A DNA stretch of 35,539 nucleotides from JBBDWJ01 sp040902925 (GCA_040902925.1 JBBDWJ010000132.1:1-35539), one strand, 5' to 3'; positions 23,490 through 31,576 are shown, counted from the first letter of the stretch. A program made the numbers and translations. Notes: a model not told the origin generated them from the sequence alone.

Positions 23490-25043
23490 TTAGCGCTTCG
23501 AGGAGATGGCAGCGCTGGTTTCGAGCAGCAGATCCCACAGGCGATCGAGGTGCCGGCCGCCCGTGTGGATATTTCCGATCGCCACGCGGATCACGAAACG
23601 GCCGTTCAGTTTGGTGTGCGAGAGAAAAAACTCGCCGCTGGCGTTGATCGCATTGAGAAGCTCCTCGTTGACGCTATCGAGCTGCGCATCATCCAGACCG
23701 TGGGGCCGGTAGCGGAAGCAGACCAGAGAAAACGGCACCGGCGCCATGCGCTCAAAGTCGGAGTGGCTGTCCACGCGGCCGGCAAATTCGCGGGCGAGGC
23801 GGATGTGCTCGCGGAGCAGCGCCGCGAGCCCCTCGCGCCCAAAGTACCGCAGGACAAACCACAGCTTCAGAGCCCGGAAGCGCCTCCCGAGCGGCACGGC
23901 GTATTCCATGAGATTGACGGCCCGCGGGTCCTCCTGGCTGCGCAGATACTCTGGCACCAGCGAGAACGTCTCTCGCAGAACGTCGGGCCGCCGCGTGTAA
24001 AAGGCGCAAAGATCCATTGGCACAAACAACCATTTGTGGGGGTTGACCAGGAACGAGTCGGCGCTATCACAGCCGTCAAACTGCTCGCGCATCTCGGGCA
24101 GAATGGCGGCCGCGCCCGCATAGGCGGCGTCTACGTGGAGCCAAAGCTTGTGGCGCTCGGCAATCGTCGCGATCGCCGGAACCGGGTCGACGCTGCTGGT
24201 CGAGGTCGTGCCCACCGTGGCAACGGCGCACGTGGGACGTAATCCGGTTTGCCGATCACGCTCGATGGCCGATTCGAGAGCATCAGGGCGCATGCGGAAC
24301 TCGCCATCGACGGCGATCTTACGGCATGCGTCGCGTCCCAACCCCAACGAGAGGGTTGTTTTCTCGATCGAGGAATGCGCCTGCTCAGAGGTGTAAACCG
24401 TCATCCGCGACAGCTCGAACGTTTTACCCGCTTCCTCATCGGCGCGGCGCGCTGCTTCGCGTGCCGCCATGACCGCGTGGAGGCTCGCGTCCGACGCGGT
24501 GGTGTGAATCATGCCGAACCAGTCAGCGGGCAGAGCCATCCAGTCCGCCAGCCAGCGCAGTGTGACTTGCTCGAGCTCGGCGAGAGCCGGCGAGGCCTTC
24601 CACAAAAGACCAACGTTGTTGAGCGCGGCGGCGAGCGTTTCCGCCAGCACGCCCGGGGCGCTGCCGCTGGTGGCGAAATAAGCCAGAAAGCCGGGATGGT
24701 TCCAGTGCGCGACGTGAGGCAGAATCTGGCGCTCGAAATCCGCCAAGATGCGATCCATCGGCTCGCCCTGGTCGGGGCCGCTGGCGGGCAGCTTGTCGAC
24801 CAGCGCTCCTGGCTCTACATCGGGCAGTACGGCGTATCGCTCGGGGTGCTCCCAGTAGTCGGCGATCCAATCAACGACCTGGTGGCCGAAGCGGCGGAAG
24901 TCTTCGACAGGCATGTCGCCGGGCGGGTTGCTCGGGCGCTCGCCGGCTGTTTCGGGCGATTCCTTCAAGCGGGCGTGCGTGGGCGTCGAATCTTGGTGAG
25001 ATTTGGGCGGATGGTCACTCACGGTAGCTTCCAGCTCCAGCAT
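23490..25043 (-). CDS. PLP-dependent group II amino-acid decarboxylase (aromatic L-amino-acid decarboxylase-like)
   Basis: Cytoplasmic enzyme that removes CO2 from an amino acid to give an amine. The N-terminal block FRRFGHQVVDWIADYWEHPERYAV is diagnostic of the aromatic-amino-acid decarboxylase branch. Then come HWNHPGFLAYFATSGSAPGVLAETLAAALN, TTASDASLHAVMAARE, SEQAHSSIEK (PLP-stacking His), HVDAAYAG (PLP-binding Asp) and the Schiff-base lysine in VNPHKWLF (Lys337 from this start). The substrate could be tyrosine, phenylalanine or tryptophan. The start is uncertain: the ATG at 25043 and a GTG at 25019 are possible, and the conserved domain begins at ATG 24914; ~40 residues ahead of it are low in conservation. 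The amino-acid transporter lies upstream on the same strand, 154 bp away, which suggests an uptake/decarboxylation pair. Confidence 0.88.
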   Translation of the reverse strand: MLELEATVSDHPPKSHQDSTPTHARLKESPETAGERPSNPPGDMPVEDFRRFGHQVVDWIADYWEHPERYAVLPDVEPGALVDKLPASGPDQGEPMDRILADFERQILPHVAHWNHPGFLAYFATSGSAPGVLAETLAAALNNVGLLWKASPALAELEQVTLRWLADWMALPADWFGMIHTTASDASLHAVMAAREAARRADEEAGKTFELSRMTVYTSEQAHSSIEKTTLSLGLGRDACRKIAVDGEFRMRPDALESAIERDRQTGLRPTCAVATVGTTSTSSVDPVPAIATIAERHKLWLHVDAAYAGAAAILPEMREQFDGCDSADSFLVNPHKWLFVPMDLCAFYTRRPDVLRETFSLVPEYLRSQEDPRAVNLMEYAVPLGRRFRALKLWFVLRYFGREGLAALLREHIRLAREFAGRVDSHSDFERMAPVPFSLVCFRYRPHGLDDAQLDSVNEELLNAINASGEFFLSHTKLNGRFVIRVAIGNIHTGGRHLDRLWDLLLETSAAISSKR

Positions 25044-25117
25044 ATCGAAGCCGTGCAGGAGTCGGCACTGCGCGGATGGGCTTGGCCGGCCTAACGATAT
25101 TTGCAGCGCTGTAGGAG

Positions 25118-25183
25118 TCGAACAGATTAGGCTCGACCCAGCATCAAGGTCGAACAAGAATCAGGGTCCGAGCAAGACACAGG
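25118..25183. repeat. Degenerate 17-bp tandem repeat
   Basis: Three 17-bp units (25133-25149, 25150-25166, 25167-25183) and a shortened 15-bp copy (25118-25132) follow each other, consensus near TCGAACAAGANTCAGGG. They lie between the transporter stop and the decarboxylase start. The last unit overlaps the hairpin at 25178. Confidence 0.6.
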
Positions 25184-25197
25184 CAGGATTGCCTGTG
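25178..25197 (-). repeat. Palindrome CACAGGCA-ATCC-TGCCTGTG after the transporter stop
   Basis: Perfect 8-bp arms with a 4-nt loop begin directly after the TAG of the APC transporter (stop at 25198-25200, minus strand). Position suggests a terminator or mRNA-stabilising hairpin, but there is no T-run. It belongs to the same family as the palindrome at 22244-22261. Confidence 0.7.
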
Positions 25198-26556
25198 CTA
25201 CTCTACCGCGCCGCCGCCGAAAGGCCAGGCGTTCTGCGTCTTGGCCGCGACCAGGTAAACGCCCACTCCAACGAGCAGCGTCAAAACCCCAAACAGAATA
25301 AATTCGAGCCCCAGCGAGGAAAACACATACGTGTAGCCAACCAGCGACACGATGGCGGGCAAAGGGTAGAGCCACATTTTGAACGGCCGGTGAATGTCGG
25401 GCCGCCGCGCGCGGATCAGAAACAACGCGATGGTGTGGCCGATGAACTGAATCAGAATGCGCGCCGCCATCAGCGCGTTGATCACCGATTCCAGGCTGAA
25501 AAAACTCGCGATGATCGCGCCCGAGCCGATCAACAGCAGCGAGCGGTGGGGGAAATGCTTCGTGGGGTGCAACTCGCCGAGCCAACGGAAGAATACGCCG
25601 TCCTGAGCCGCCGCGTAGGGCACGCGCGAGTATCCCAGAAGCAGCGCAAACAGCGATGCGAAGGCGGTGAAGACGATCATCCCCGCCAGCACCTTGCCAG
25701 CCCACGGACCGTAAACGCGCTCCACGAAAGTCGCCCCCAGGAACTGGGACTCCATCGCCTCACGCCACGGCACGACGCCGATGAAGCTGAGTGAAATCAG
25801 AATATCGATCACGAGCACGCCAAGCACCGAGTAGATCACCGCCCGGGGGATCGTGCGGCCGGGGTCTTTCACTTCCGCCCCGAGGTAGCACACCTGGTAG
25901 TAGCCCAGGAAAAGGTAGAGCACCTGCGCCGAGCCCTGTCCCAGGCCCTGGATGAAGTTGAGGTCGACATCGAACGCGCCTGGAGGAAAATCGAACGCCA
26001 TCCCGGCGTTGAACGTGGCGAGCCCGGTGAGGATGACCCAGCCCGTGGTGACAAGCATCGTCACCCACAGCCAGAACATGATCTTGGCGATATCGACGAT
26101 GCGGCGGTAAAGCGAGAAGATCAGCACCATGCCAATGCCGGCCGCGATGAACTTCATCTGCATCTCGCTCATCGCCGGCCAGAACACCTTGAGGTATTGC
26201 ACCAGGCCGATGTTGCCGCTGGCGATCTCGAGCGGCCCCGCGAAAAGGATCTGCCAGACGAACAGAAAGGCCAGCATGCGGCCCCAGGTCTTGCGCCCAA
26301 AACCTTCCCGCAGAAAGACATACGTGCCGCCCGAAGCGGGCAGCGCCGCGCCCAGCTCGGCTACGACCAACCCATCGGCGATCGCGATCAGCGTGCCCAC
26401 CACCCACGCCAGATACGATTGCGGTCCGCCCAACGTCTTGATGATCAGGGCAATGGCGATGAACGGCCCAATGCCGACCATGTTCGACATGTTGATCGAC
26501 GTGGCGTTGAGCACGCCAAGCCGGCGCTCGAGTTGCGGGCTGGAACTGTCGGGCAT
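25198..26556 (-). CDS. APC-family amino-acid permease
   Basis: Inner-membrane transporter of 452 residues with about twelve hydrophobic segments. The first helix has the APC-fold unwound segment NMVGIGPFIAIAL, where backbone atoms hold the substrate's amino and carboxyl groups. Other family features are ELGAALPASGGTYVFLREGFG, FLFVWQILFAGPLEIASG, YYQVCYLGAEVKDPGRTIPRAVI, and LLLGYSRVPYAAAQDGVFFRWLGELHPTKHFPHRSLL. The sequence is nearest to the amino acid/polyamine branch. Together with the decarboxylase gene just downstream it may form an amino-acid/amine exchanger; which amino acid is not shown. No good ribosome site precedes the ATG at 26556. It is divergent from the oligogalacturonate-lyase-like gene with a 155-bp gap. 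Confidence 0.9.
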   Translation of the reverse strand: MPDSSSPQLERRLGVLNATSINMSNMVGIGPFIAIALIIKTLGGPQSYLAWVVGTLIAIADGLVVAELGAALPASGGTYVFLREGFGRKTWGRMLAFLFVWQILFAGPLEIASGNIGLVQYLKVFWPAMSEMQMKFIAAGIGMVLIFSLYRRIVDIAKIMFWLWVTMLVTTGWVILTGLATFNAGMAFDFPPGAFDVDLNFIQGLGQGSAQVLYLFLGYYQVCYLGAEVKDPGRTIPRAVIYSVLGVLVIDILISLSFIGVVPWREAMESQFLGATFVERVYGPWAGKVLAGMIVFTAFASLFALLLGYSRVPYAAAQDGVFFRWLGELHPTKHFPHRSLLLIGSGAIIASFFSLESVINALMAARILIQFIGHTIALFLIRARRPDIHRPFKMWLYPLPAIVSLVGYTYVFSSLGLEFILFGVLTLLVGVGVYLVAAKTQNAWPFGGGAVE

Positions 26557-26711
26557 AGTTTTGCAAGGCTACCACAATTGCCGTTACGCCTTAGCGGAGA
26601 AAACATTGCCGCCGCTCGGCTGTACTCAAGGGCCAATGATCGGCCGCGCTGGCAGGAATGTTACGCGAAACCCGCGGATGCAGCCGAACCGAATGCTAGG
26701 ATGAAACTTTT

Positions 26712-27917
26712 ATGCACCGCATCACGCGCAGGGCGTTTCTGGCGGCAAGCGTTCCGCTGTGGGCGAAGGATGCCCGCTTCGGCAAGGGCGCCCGCTTCCA
26801 ATCGCCCGTCGTCAAGTTTGCCGACCCGCTGACCGAGCGGCAGATGTGGCGCATCACCGACCCCGCTGCTCTTCATCACCTGCCGCACTATCACCACCAG
26901 ATCATCTCGCGGAACAACGAGTTTTTACTGGCCGCTTCCGAGATCTCGGGCGAGCGGCAGATCTATGAGCTGCGCGTGGAAGACGGCCGCATGACGCAGC
27001 TCACCGAAGGGCCGGGAATCCACCCCTATTCGGCGACACTCGGGCCGCGGCATCGCTGGTTTTACGTGCTGCAAGGGGACACCCTCAAGCAGATCGGTGT
27101 CCGCAATCAAAAAGAGCGCCGCATCTACACGGCGCCGGCCGGTTGGCGATTGACAGGCCACCTCAGCGCCGAGGAAGAGGGGCGCTACGTCGTGCTGGTC
27201 GAAATGCGCGCCGGCGATCACGTAGCTGGCTTCGAGCAGCAATTTGAAAAGCGCCCGCGGTGCCGCCTGCGCGTCATCGAAAGCCGCAGCGGAAAAAACT
27301 GGGTCGCCATGGAGACCGACCATTGGCTCGCTTACCCCCAGTTGCAGCCGAACGGAAGCGCGATTCTTTATGCGCACGAGGGACCCTGGCACAAAGTCGA
27401 CGGCCGGCTGCGGCTGGTGGGCCTGAATGGGGAAAATCCCCGCAATTTACGCCCTCGCGAGGGCGGCGAAGGTCTCGGTCACGAGTTCTGGGGAATCGAC
27501 GAGGATGAAGTTCATTACGTGTACTACGTCTTCTATCCCGACGAAACGGGCCGCGGCGCGACGGTCCGCCGCATCGTCGAATCCAGCGGGAAAGAAGAAG
27601 TGGTCTCGCGTTGCACCAGCTTCGGCTGGATGCAGGGCAACCATGACAGCTCAGTGATCGTCGGCGCCAGCCGCAGCCTTGCCGGGCCGAACATCTACCT
27701 GCTTTTCACGCACCTGCAAAGAGAACTCACTGTTTGCGAGCACAACAGCAGCCGTAAACCGTATCCCATCGCCGGCGCCAATGCCGAGGACCCCGCGAGC
27801 GCCTGGCCCGAACCCATTCTCTCGCCCGACAGCCAATGGGTTTATTTCACCAGCGACAAGGAAGGCAAGCCCGCGATCTACCGCATGAATGTGGCCGATC
27901 TGGTGGAGCAGACCTGA
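26712..27917 (+). CDS. Tat-exported oligogalacturonate lyase-like (PL22-type) beta-propeller
   Basis: Predicted exported protein of 401 residues. The N-terminus MHRITRRAFLAASVPLWA has a classic Tat motif (RRAFL). The body resembles oligogalacturonate lyases of polysaccharide-lyase family 22, which split unsaturated pectin disaccharides within a seven-bladed propeller. Supporting features are TERQMWRITDPAALHHLPHYHH (histidine-rich entry), GERQIYELRVEDGRMTQLTEG, GEGLGHEFWGIDEDEVHYVYY, SFGWMQGNHDSSVIVG and the closing SPDSQWVYFTSDKEGKPAIYRMNV. Several histidines could be metal ligands as in PL22, but I cannot align them individually. An AGGAT lies 11 nt before the ATG. PL22 enzymes are usually cytoplasmic, so Tat export here is a point of interest. 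No pectate genes are adjacent. Confidence 0.7.
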   Translation: MHRITRRAFLAASVPLWAKDARFGKGARFQSPVVKFADPLTERQMWRITDPAALHHLPHYHHQIISRNNEFLLAASEISGERQIYELRVEDGRMTQLTEGPGIHPYSATLGPRHRWFYVLQGDTLKQIGVRNQKERRIYTAPAGWRLTGHLSAEEEGRYVVLVEMRAGDHVAGFEQQFEKRPRCRLRVIESRSGKNWVAMETDHWLAYPQLQPNGSAILYAHEGPWHKVDGRLRLVGLNGENPRNLRPREGGEGLGHEFWGIDEDEVHYVYYVFYPDETGRGATVRRIVESSGKEEVVSRCTSFGWMQGNHDSSVIVGASRSLAGPNIYLLFTHLQRELTVCEHNSSRKPYPIAGANAEDPASAWPEPILSPDSQWVYFTSDKEGKPAIYRMNVADLVEQT

Positions 27918-27935
27918 GACGACTCGGCGGCCCTT

Positions 27936-29690
27936 TCACTTCAAGTCGAACTTCTTAATCCGGTAGCGCAGCGTATCGCGGCTGATGCCAAGCAGGCGGG
28001 CCGCCTGCGTCTGGTTTCCGGCGGTTTTCTGCAGCGCTTCGGCCAGCATGGACTTTTCCGTCTCTTCGAGCGACATTTCAGCACGCGACGGGGATGGGGA
28101 GGGCGCGGCGAAAGGCGAACCTGCCCCTTCGCCAAGTGCCAGGTTGTCCGCCGTCAGACGCTTCTGATCCTCCAGCACCATCGCGCGCTCGATAACGTTG
28201 CGCAACTCGCGGATGTTTCCCGGCCAATCATAGGCCTGCAACTTCCTCATTGCATCCACGGTAGCGCCCTCGATGCCGCTCTCGAACTTGCGGTTGTAAA
28301 AATCGATGAAATGGTCGACTAGCGGGACAATGTCTTCCTGGTGCTCGCGCAACGGCGGCAAGGCGATTTGAATCACGTTCAAGCGATAGAACAAGTCCTG
28401 CCGGAACTCCCGGGCGCGAACCGCCTCGCCGAGGTTCTTGTTGGTGGCCGAGATGACACGCACATCGACGGTGACGTCGCGCACGCCTCCAAGCCGGCGA
28501 AACGACTGGTCCTCCAGAACGCGCAGTAGCTTGGCCTGCAAATGAAAGGGCAACTCGCCAATCTCGTCCAGAAAAATCGTGCCGCCGTCGGCCAACTCGA
28601 GAACCCCTTTCTTGAGCGCGCGGGCATCGGTGAACGCGCCTTTCTCATAACCAAACAGCTCGCTCTCGAGCAGCGTTTCGGGAATCGCGGCGCAGTTGAT
28701 GGCGACGAAAGGTGATTCGGCGCGCGGGCTGGTCTCATGGAGAAAGCGCGCGAACAGGTCCTTGCCGGTTCCGCTCTCGCCTTGCAGCATGATCGTGGTG
28801 ACGCCGCTGCGCGCGATGCGCTGGGCGAACTTGACGACTTCCTGCATCGGCGGCGATTCGGCGATAAGCCTTGTCGTGCGGATTTGTTCCCGCCGGTGGC
28901 GTTCCGGGTGTATGGCGGGGGCCGCCGGCGCATCGCCCCGCGCCGGGCCAAACGCCACCACAGCCCCCGATACCCTCCCGAGGTGGTCGTGTATCGGGGC
29001 GATATTCCCGGAAATGGCTCGCTCCATCCCGTTGCGCGCCAGCAGTACGCTGCCGTCGGGAATCTCCACCAGGCGGGCGTCCCGCAACGCCCGCAGGATC
29101 AGCATGTCGGAAGGCTGCCGGCTCTGCCGGTCCATCACACGAAAGACGTCGGTGACGCCTTGGCCTAGCGCTTCGCCGGCCTTCCAGCCAGTCCATTCTT
29201 CCGCCGATGGGTTGATAAAGGTCAACAGACCGGTGCTGCCGGCGCAGAGAACGCCCTCGCCGATCGCCGAGAGTGTCGAGGCCAGCCACTCTTCCTTACG
29301 CCGGGCGACGCGATCCACCTCATGCTTATAAAGCGCCATTTGCAGGCTGGCCTGCAGGTCGGCCTCTTGAAACGGCTTGACCAGATACCCCAAGGGCTCG
29401 GCGAGCTTGGCGCGATTGAGCGTTTCCTGATCGGCGTGCGCGGTCAGGTAGATGACGGGAATGTCAAAGCGCTGCCGAAGCTGCAGCGCGGTCTCGATGC
29501 CGTCGCACTTGCCTTTCAGGCGAATGTCCATCAGCACGAGGTCCGGCGGGTCTTCGGCGGCCTTGCGCAGCGCCTCCTCCCCGGAGGCGACGGCCGCGAT
29601 CACCGAGTAGCCCAGCGCGGTCAGCATGTCGTCGATATCAGCGGCCGTTATCTGCTCATCCTCGACGACCATAATACGGGCTGCTGCCAT
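27936..29690 (-). CDS. Sigma-54-dependent response regulator (REC-PAS-AAA+-Fis)
   Basis: Transcription activator of 584 residues that would open sigma-54 promoters after phosphorylation. Receiver domain: Glu10/Asp11, phospho-acceptor Asp55 (LVLMDIRLKG), Thr83 and Lys105. A PAS domain (about 137-250, LSAIGEGVL...NPSAEEWTGW) is inserted, which is uncommon in NtrC-type regulators. AAA+ domain: Walker A GESGTGKD (304-311), the sigma-54 contact loop as GAFTDA (351-356; classical GAFTGA), Walker B TIFLDE (371-376), and the arginine-finger region FRQDLFYRLNVI. A Fis-type helix-turn-helix (NQTQAARLLGISRDTLRYRIKKF) ends the protein. Its gene starts 4 nt after the histidine kinase stop, so the two form a cognate pair. 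Nearby -24/-12 sequences suggest it controls its neighbours. Confidence 0.93.
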   Translation of the reverse strand: MAAARIMVVEDEQITAADIDDMLTALGYSVIAAVASGEEALRKAAEDPPDLVLMDIRLKGKCDGIETALQLRQRFDIPVIYLTAHADQETLNRAKLAEPLGYLVKPFQEADLQASLQMALYKHEVDRVARRKEEWLASTLSAIGEGVLCAGSTGLLTFINPSAEEWTGWKAGEALGQGVTDVFRVMDRQSRQPSDMLILRALRDARLVEIPDGSVLLARNGMERAISGNIAPIHDHLGRVSGAVVAFGPARGDAPAAPAIHPERHRREQIRTTRLIAESPPMQEVVKFAQRIARSGVTTIMLQGESGTGKDLFARFLHETSPRAESPFVAINCAAIPETLLESELFGYEKGAFTDARALKKGVLELADGGTIFLDEIGELPFHLQAKLLRVLEDQSFRRLGGVRDVTVDVRVISATNKNLGEAVRAREFRQDLFYRLNVIQIALPPLREHQEDIVPLVDHFIDFYNRKFESGIEGATVDAMRKLQAYDWPGNIRELRNVIERAMVLEDQKRLTADNLALGEGAGSPFAAPSPSPSRAEMSLEETEKSMLAEALQKTAGNQTQAARLLGISRDTLRYRIKKFDLK

Positions 29691-29694
29691 GACT

Positions 29695-30819
29695 TCACCC
29701 CGCCTTACCCGGACTGTCCACGGAAAACGTGATATTCACCGCGGTGCCTCCGGAGCGCTCTACCCGGACGCTGCCCTCGATTTGCCGCACCAATGTGCCC
29801 ACCAGCCGAAGCCCCAGCGTCTGCGTGCTGCCAAACCCCACTTCCTCGGGCAATCCCACGCCGTTGTCGGCGACCGACAGCGTCATCCGGCCGTAGGGTT
29901 CCTTTCGCAACGCAATGCGAACAAAGCCTCCCCGGCCGTTTGGGAAGCCATATTTGAGCGAGTTAGACACAAGCTCATTGATAATCAGCCCAATCGGTAC
30001 GGCCACATCGACGCCAAGCCGCACGTCCTCAATGTCGGATTGCAATTCGATACGGCTCGAACTCACCCGATACGAGCGAAACAGATGAGAGGCCAGTTGC
30101 CGAATGTACTGCGGATAGTCGATCTCCGAAAGGTTCGCCGATTGGTAAAGCTGCTCGTGGATCAGCGCCATCGACTGCACGCGGTTCTGGCTCTCTTTAA
30201 ACTTCTGCCGCGTGTCTTCCTCGGCAATTCCACGGCTTTGCAAACTCAGCAGGCTGGAAACAACCTGTAGATTGTTCTTCACGCGGTGATGGATCTCTTG
30301 GAGAAGAACCTCTTTCTCGCGCAGCGAAGCCAGAATTTTCTTGTCCGCGGCGCGCCTCTGAGTAACATCCCGCAAGATGACCGTATAGATGCGCGTGCCG
30401 CCGCGATCTACCTTGGAGATCGACGCCTCGGCAGGGAATTCGGAGCCGTCCTTGCGCCGTCCGGAAATCTCGCCGCGTTCGCCCATCCGCCGCGCCGCGA
30501 CCGGCGACCCCGCAAACTCTTGCACGTGGCGGCGATGTTGGCCGATAACGCTGTCCGGAAGGAGCATGTCAATCGGCTGCCGGAGCACCTCCGACGCCGT
30601 GTATCCAAAGATCTTCTCAGCCCCCTGATTGAACACGACAATGCGCTGCTTGTCATCGATCGAGATGATCGCGTCGTCGGCGATGTCGAGGATGCGCGAC
30701 AGCAAGGCATCCGAGGGGATCGAGCTTTCTTGGCTCAGTCCGCCGGACGAAGGCGAAGGGTTCTTCGCCGCGCGGCGCGGCTTGGGTCGGCCCTGTCGAT
30801 TCCCTGTGTCGCTGGCCAA
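29695..30819 (-). CDS. PAS-HisKA_2 sensor histidine kinase
   Basis: Soluble sensor kinase (374 residues from this start). No membrane helix is seen, so the signal is probably sensed in the cytoplasm. The PAS domain runs from ALLSRILDIADDAIISID to IYTVILRDVTQRR and ends in a short coiled segment. The phosphotransfer domain is of the HisKA_2 type (EIHHRVKNNLQVVSSLLSLQS, phospho-histidine at about 178). The ATP-binding domain has the N-box VPIGLIINELVSNSLKYGF, the G-box VADNGVGLP and LGLRLVGTLVRQIEGSV. The frame is open to a TTG at 30876; I prefer the TTG at 30819 because AAGGGACG lies just upstream and a sigma-54-like element at 30866-30880 would start the transcript downstream of 30876. It is followed 4 nt later by the response regulator. 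Confidence 0.88.
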   Translation of the reverse strand: MASDTGNRQGRPKPRRAAKNPSPSSGGLSQESSIPSDALLSRILDIADDAIISIDDKQRIVVFNQGAEKIFGYTASEVLRQPIDMLLPDSVIGQHRRHVQEFAGSPVAARRMGERGEISGRRKDGSEFPAEASISKVDRGGTRIYTVILRDVTQRRAADKKILASLREKEVLLQEIHHRVKNNLQVVSSLLSLQSRGIAEEDTRQKFKESQNRVQSMALIHEQLYQSANLSEIDYPQYIRQLASHLFRSYRVSSSRIELQSDIEDVRLGVDVAVPIGLIINELVSNSLKYGFPNGRGGFVRIALRKEPYGRMTLSVADNGVGLPEEVGFGSTQTLGLRLVGTLVRQIEGSVRVERSGGTAVNITFSVDSPGKAG

Positions 30820-30865
30820 ATCGTCCCTTGCGTCCTTTGGACTCGTCCCTTCTGGTCGGGGACAA

Positions 30866-30880
30866 GCAATTCCCAAACCA
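30866..30880 (-). promoter_or_regulatory. Candidate sigma-54 promoter of the kinase-regulator operon
   Basis: On the minus strand the sequence is TGGTTTGGGAATTGC. GG and GC have the correct 10-nt spacing and the -12 part TTGC is perfect, matching about 8 of 11 consensus positions of TGGCACGN4TTGC. Transcription would begin near 30854, about 35 nt before the TTG at 30819. Confidence 0.45.
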
Positions 30881-30984
30881 GTCTACCGCGAGTAGCGATG
30901 GCGGCAGGACGAGGCTGGGGTCATAGTTTGCATGGAACCTGGGGCTTGGCGGTCCATCAAGTCCCAACGGCTGGGGCAAATCAC

Positions 30985-31014
30985 CCTTTTCCAGCAGACG
31001 CGGCAAGGAAAAGG
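30985..31014. promoter_or_regulatory. Inverted repeat between divergent sigma-54-like promoters, possible activator site
   Basis: CCTTTTCC (30985-30992) and GGAAAAGG (31007-31014) are perfect 8-bp arms separated by 14 bp. The site is 104 bp upstream of the kinase element and only 14 bp upstream of the -24 of the plus-strand element at 31029. The first distance is typical for a sigma-54 activator, the second is short. Confidence 0.4.
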
Positions 31015-31028
31015 TCCCCAAGCCGCCC

Positions 31029-31043
31029 TGGCCCGCAGCGTGC
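31029..31043 (+). promoter_or_regulatory. Candidate sigma-54 promoter of the cyclic-nucleotide-fold gene
   Basis: TGGCCCGCAGCGTGC matches nine of eleven fixed positions of TGGCACGN4TTGC, with correct GG-to-GC spacing. Predicted transcription start is near 31055, about 50 nt before the GTG at 31106. This supports the shorter start for that gene. Confidence 0.5.
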
Positions 31044-31105
31044 AACCAGTTATCTCCGGGAATTTTCTGGTAAAGCGTGCTCAGAATCGAAGAGCGGGCT
31101 GCGGC

Positions 31106-31576
31106 GTGCCGGCGCAGGAACTTATAGGTGCGCTGAAAACTCATCCGTTTACCCGCGGTCTGGCGATCGACTACCTCCGGCTGATGGCGGGGTGCGGGAA
31201 GATGCGAGACTTCGCCGCCGGGGACTACTTGTGGCGGCAAGGGGACCGAATCGTCGAAGCTTTTCTGGTTCTCGACGGCGAGATCGCGCTCGAAATCACC
31301 GTCCCTCATGAAGGGAAGCTCCTGTTTGAGTCGATCCGCGCCGGCGAGGTCGTCGGGTGCACCGCCATGTCCCACGTCGAGCGCTGGGGCTTCGACGGCA
31401 GGGCGGTCACGGCGGTCCGCGCCATCGCGATGAACTCCAGAAGCGTACGGGCCGCTCTCAAACGGGATCACGAGCTCGGTTATCAGATCCATGCAAAGTG
31501 CACAAAGGCGCTCGGAAAACGACTGAACGCCAGCCGCCTGCGGCTCGTCGAGGCGCACGGTGCGGCTCTGCTGTAA
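31106..31576 (+). CDS. Cyclic-nucleotide-binding-domain protein without DNA-binding domain
   Basis: Protein of 156 residues with one cNMP-binding-like beta-roll and no helix-turn-helix, so not a Crp/Fnr transcription factor. Visible are LIGALKTHPFTRGLAIDYLRLMAGCGKMRDFAAGDYLWRQGD (the helical entry and first strands) and AFLVLDGEIALEI. The phosphate-binding cassette position reads IRAGEVVGCTAMSHVERWGFDGRAVTAV and lacks the usual RxxxA arginine, so cAMP or cGMP binding is unlikely. Small proteins of this type often accompany universal stress and acetate-metabolism genes, as here. The frame is open to 30932, but its first 58 codons are not conserved-looking and overlap promoter-like sequence, so the GTG at 31106 is preferred. 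It is convergent with ackA, 110 bp away. Confidence 0.72.
   Translation: MPAQELIGALKTHPFTRGLAIDYLRLMAGCGKMRDFAAGDYLWRQGDRIVEAFLVLDGEIALEITVPHEGKLLFESIRAGEVVGCTAMSHVERWGFDGRAVTAVRAIAMNSRSVRAALKRDHELGYQIHAKCTKALGKRLNASRLRLVEAHGAALL

Noticed and set aside
26650..26664. Sigma-54-like sequence TGGCAGGAATGTTAC before the oligogalacturonate-lyase-like gene
   Set aside because: The invariant G of the -12 GC is A here, so activity is improbable despite nine matching positions.
30932..31105. N-terminal extension of the cyclic-nucleotide-fold protein
   Set aside because: The extension is not domain-like and overlaps a sigma-54-like element and an inverted repeat; the GTG at 31106 starts directly at the conserved fold.
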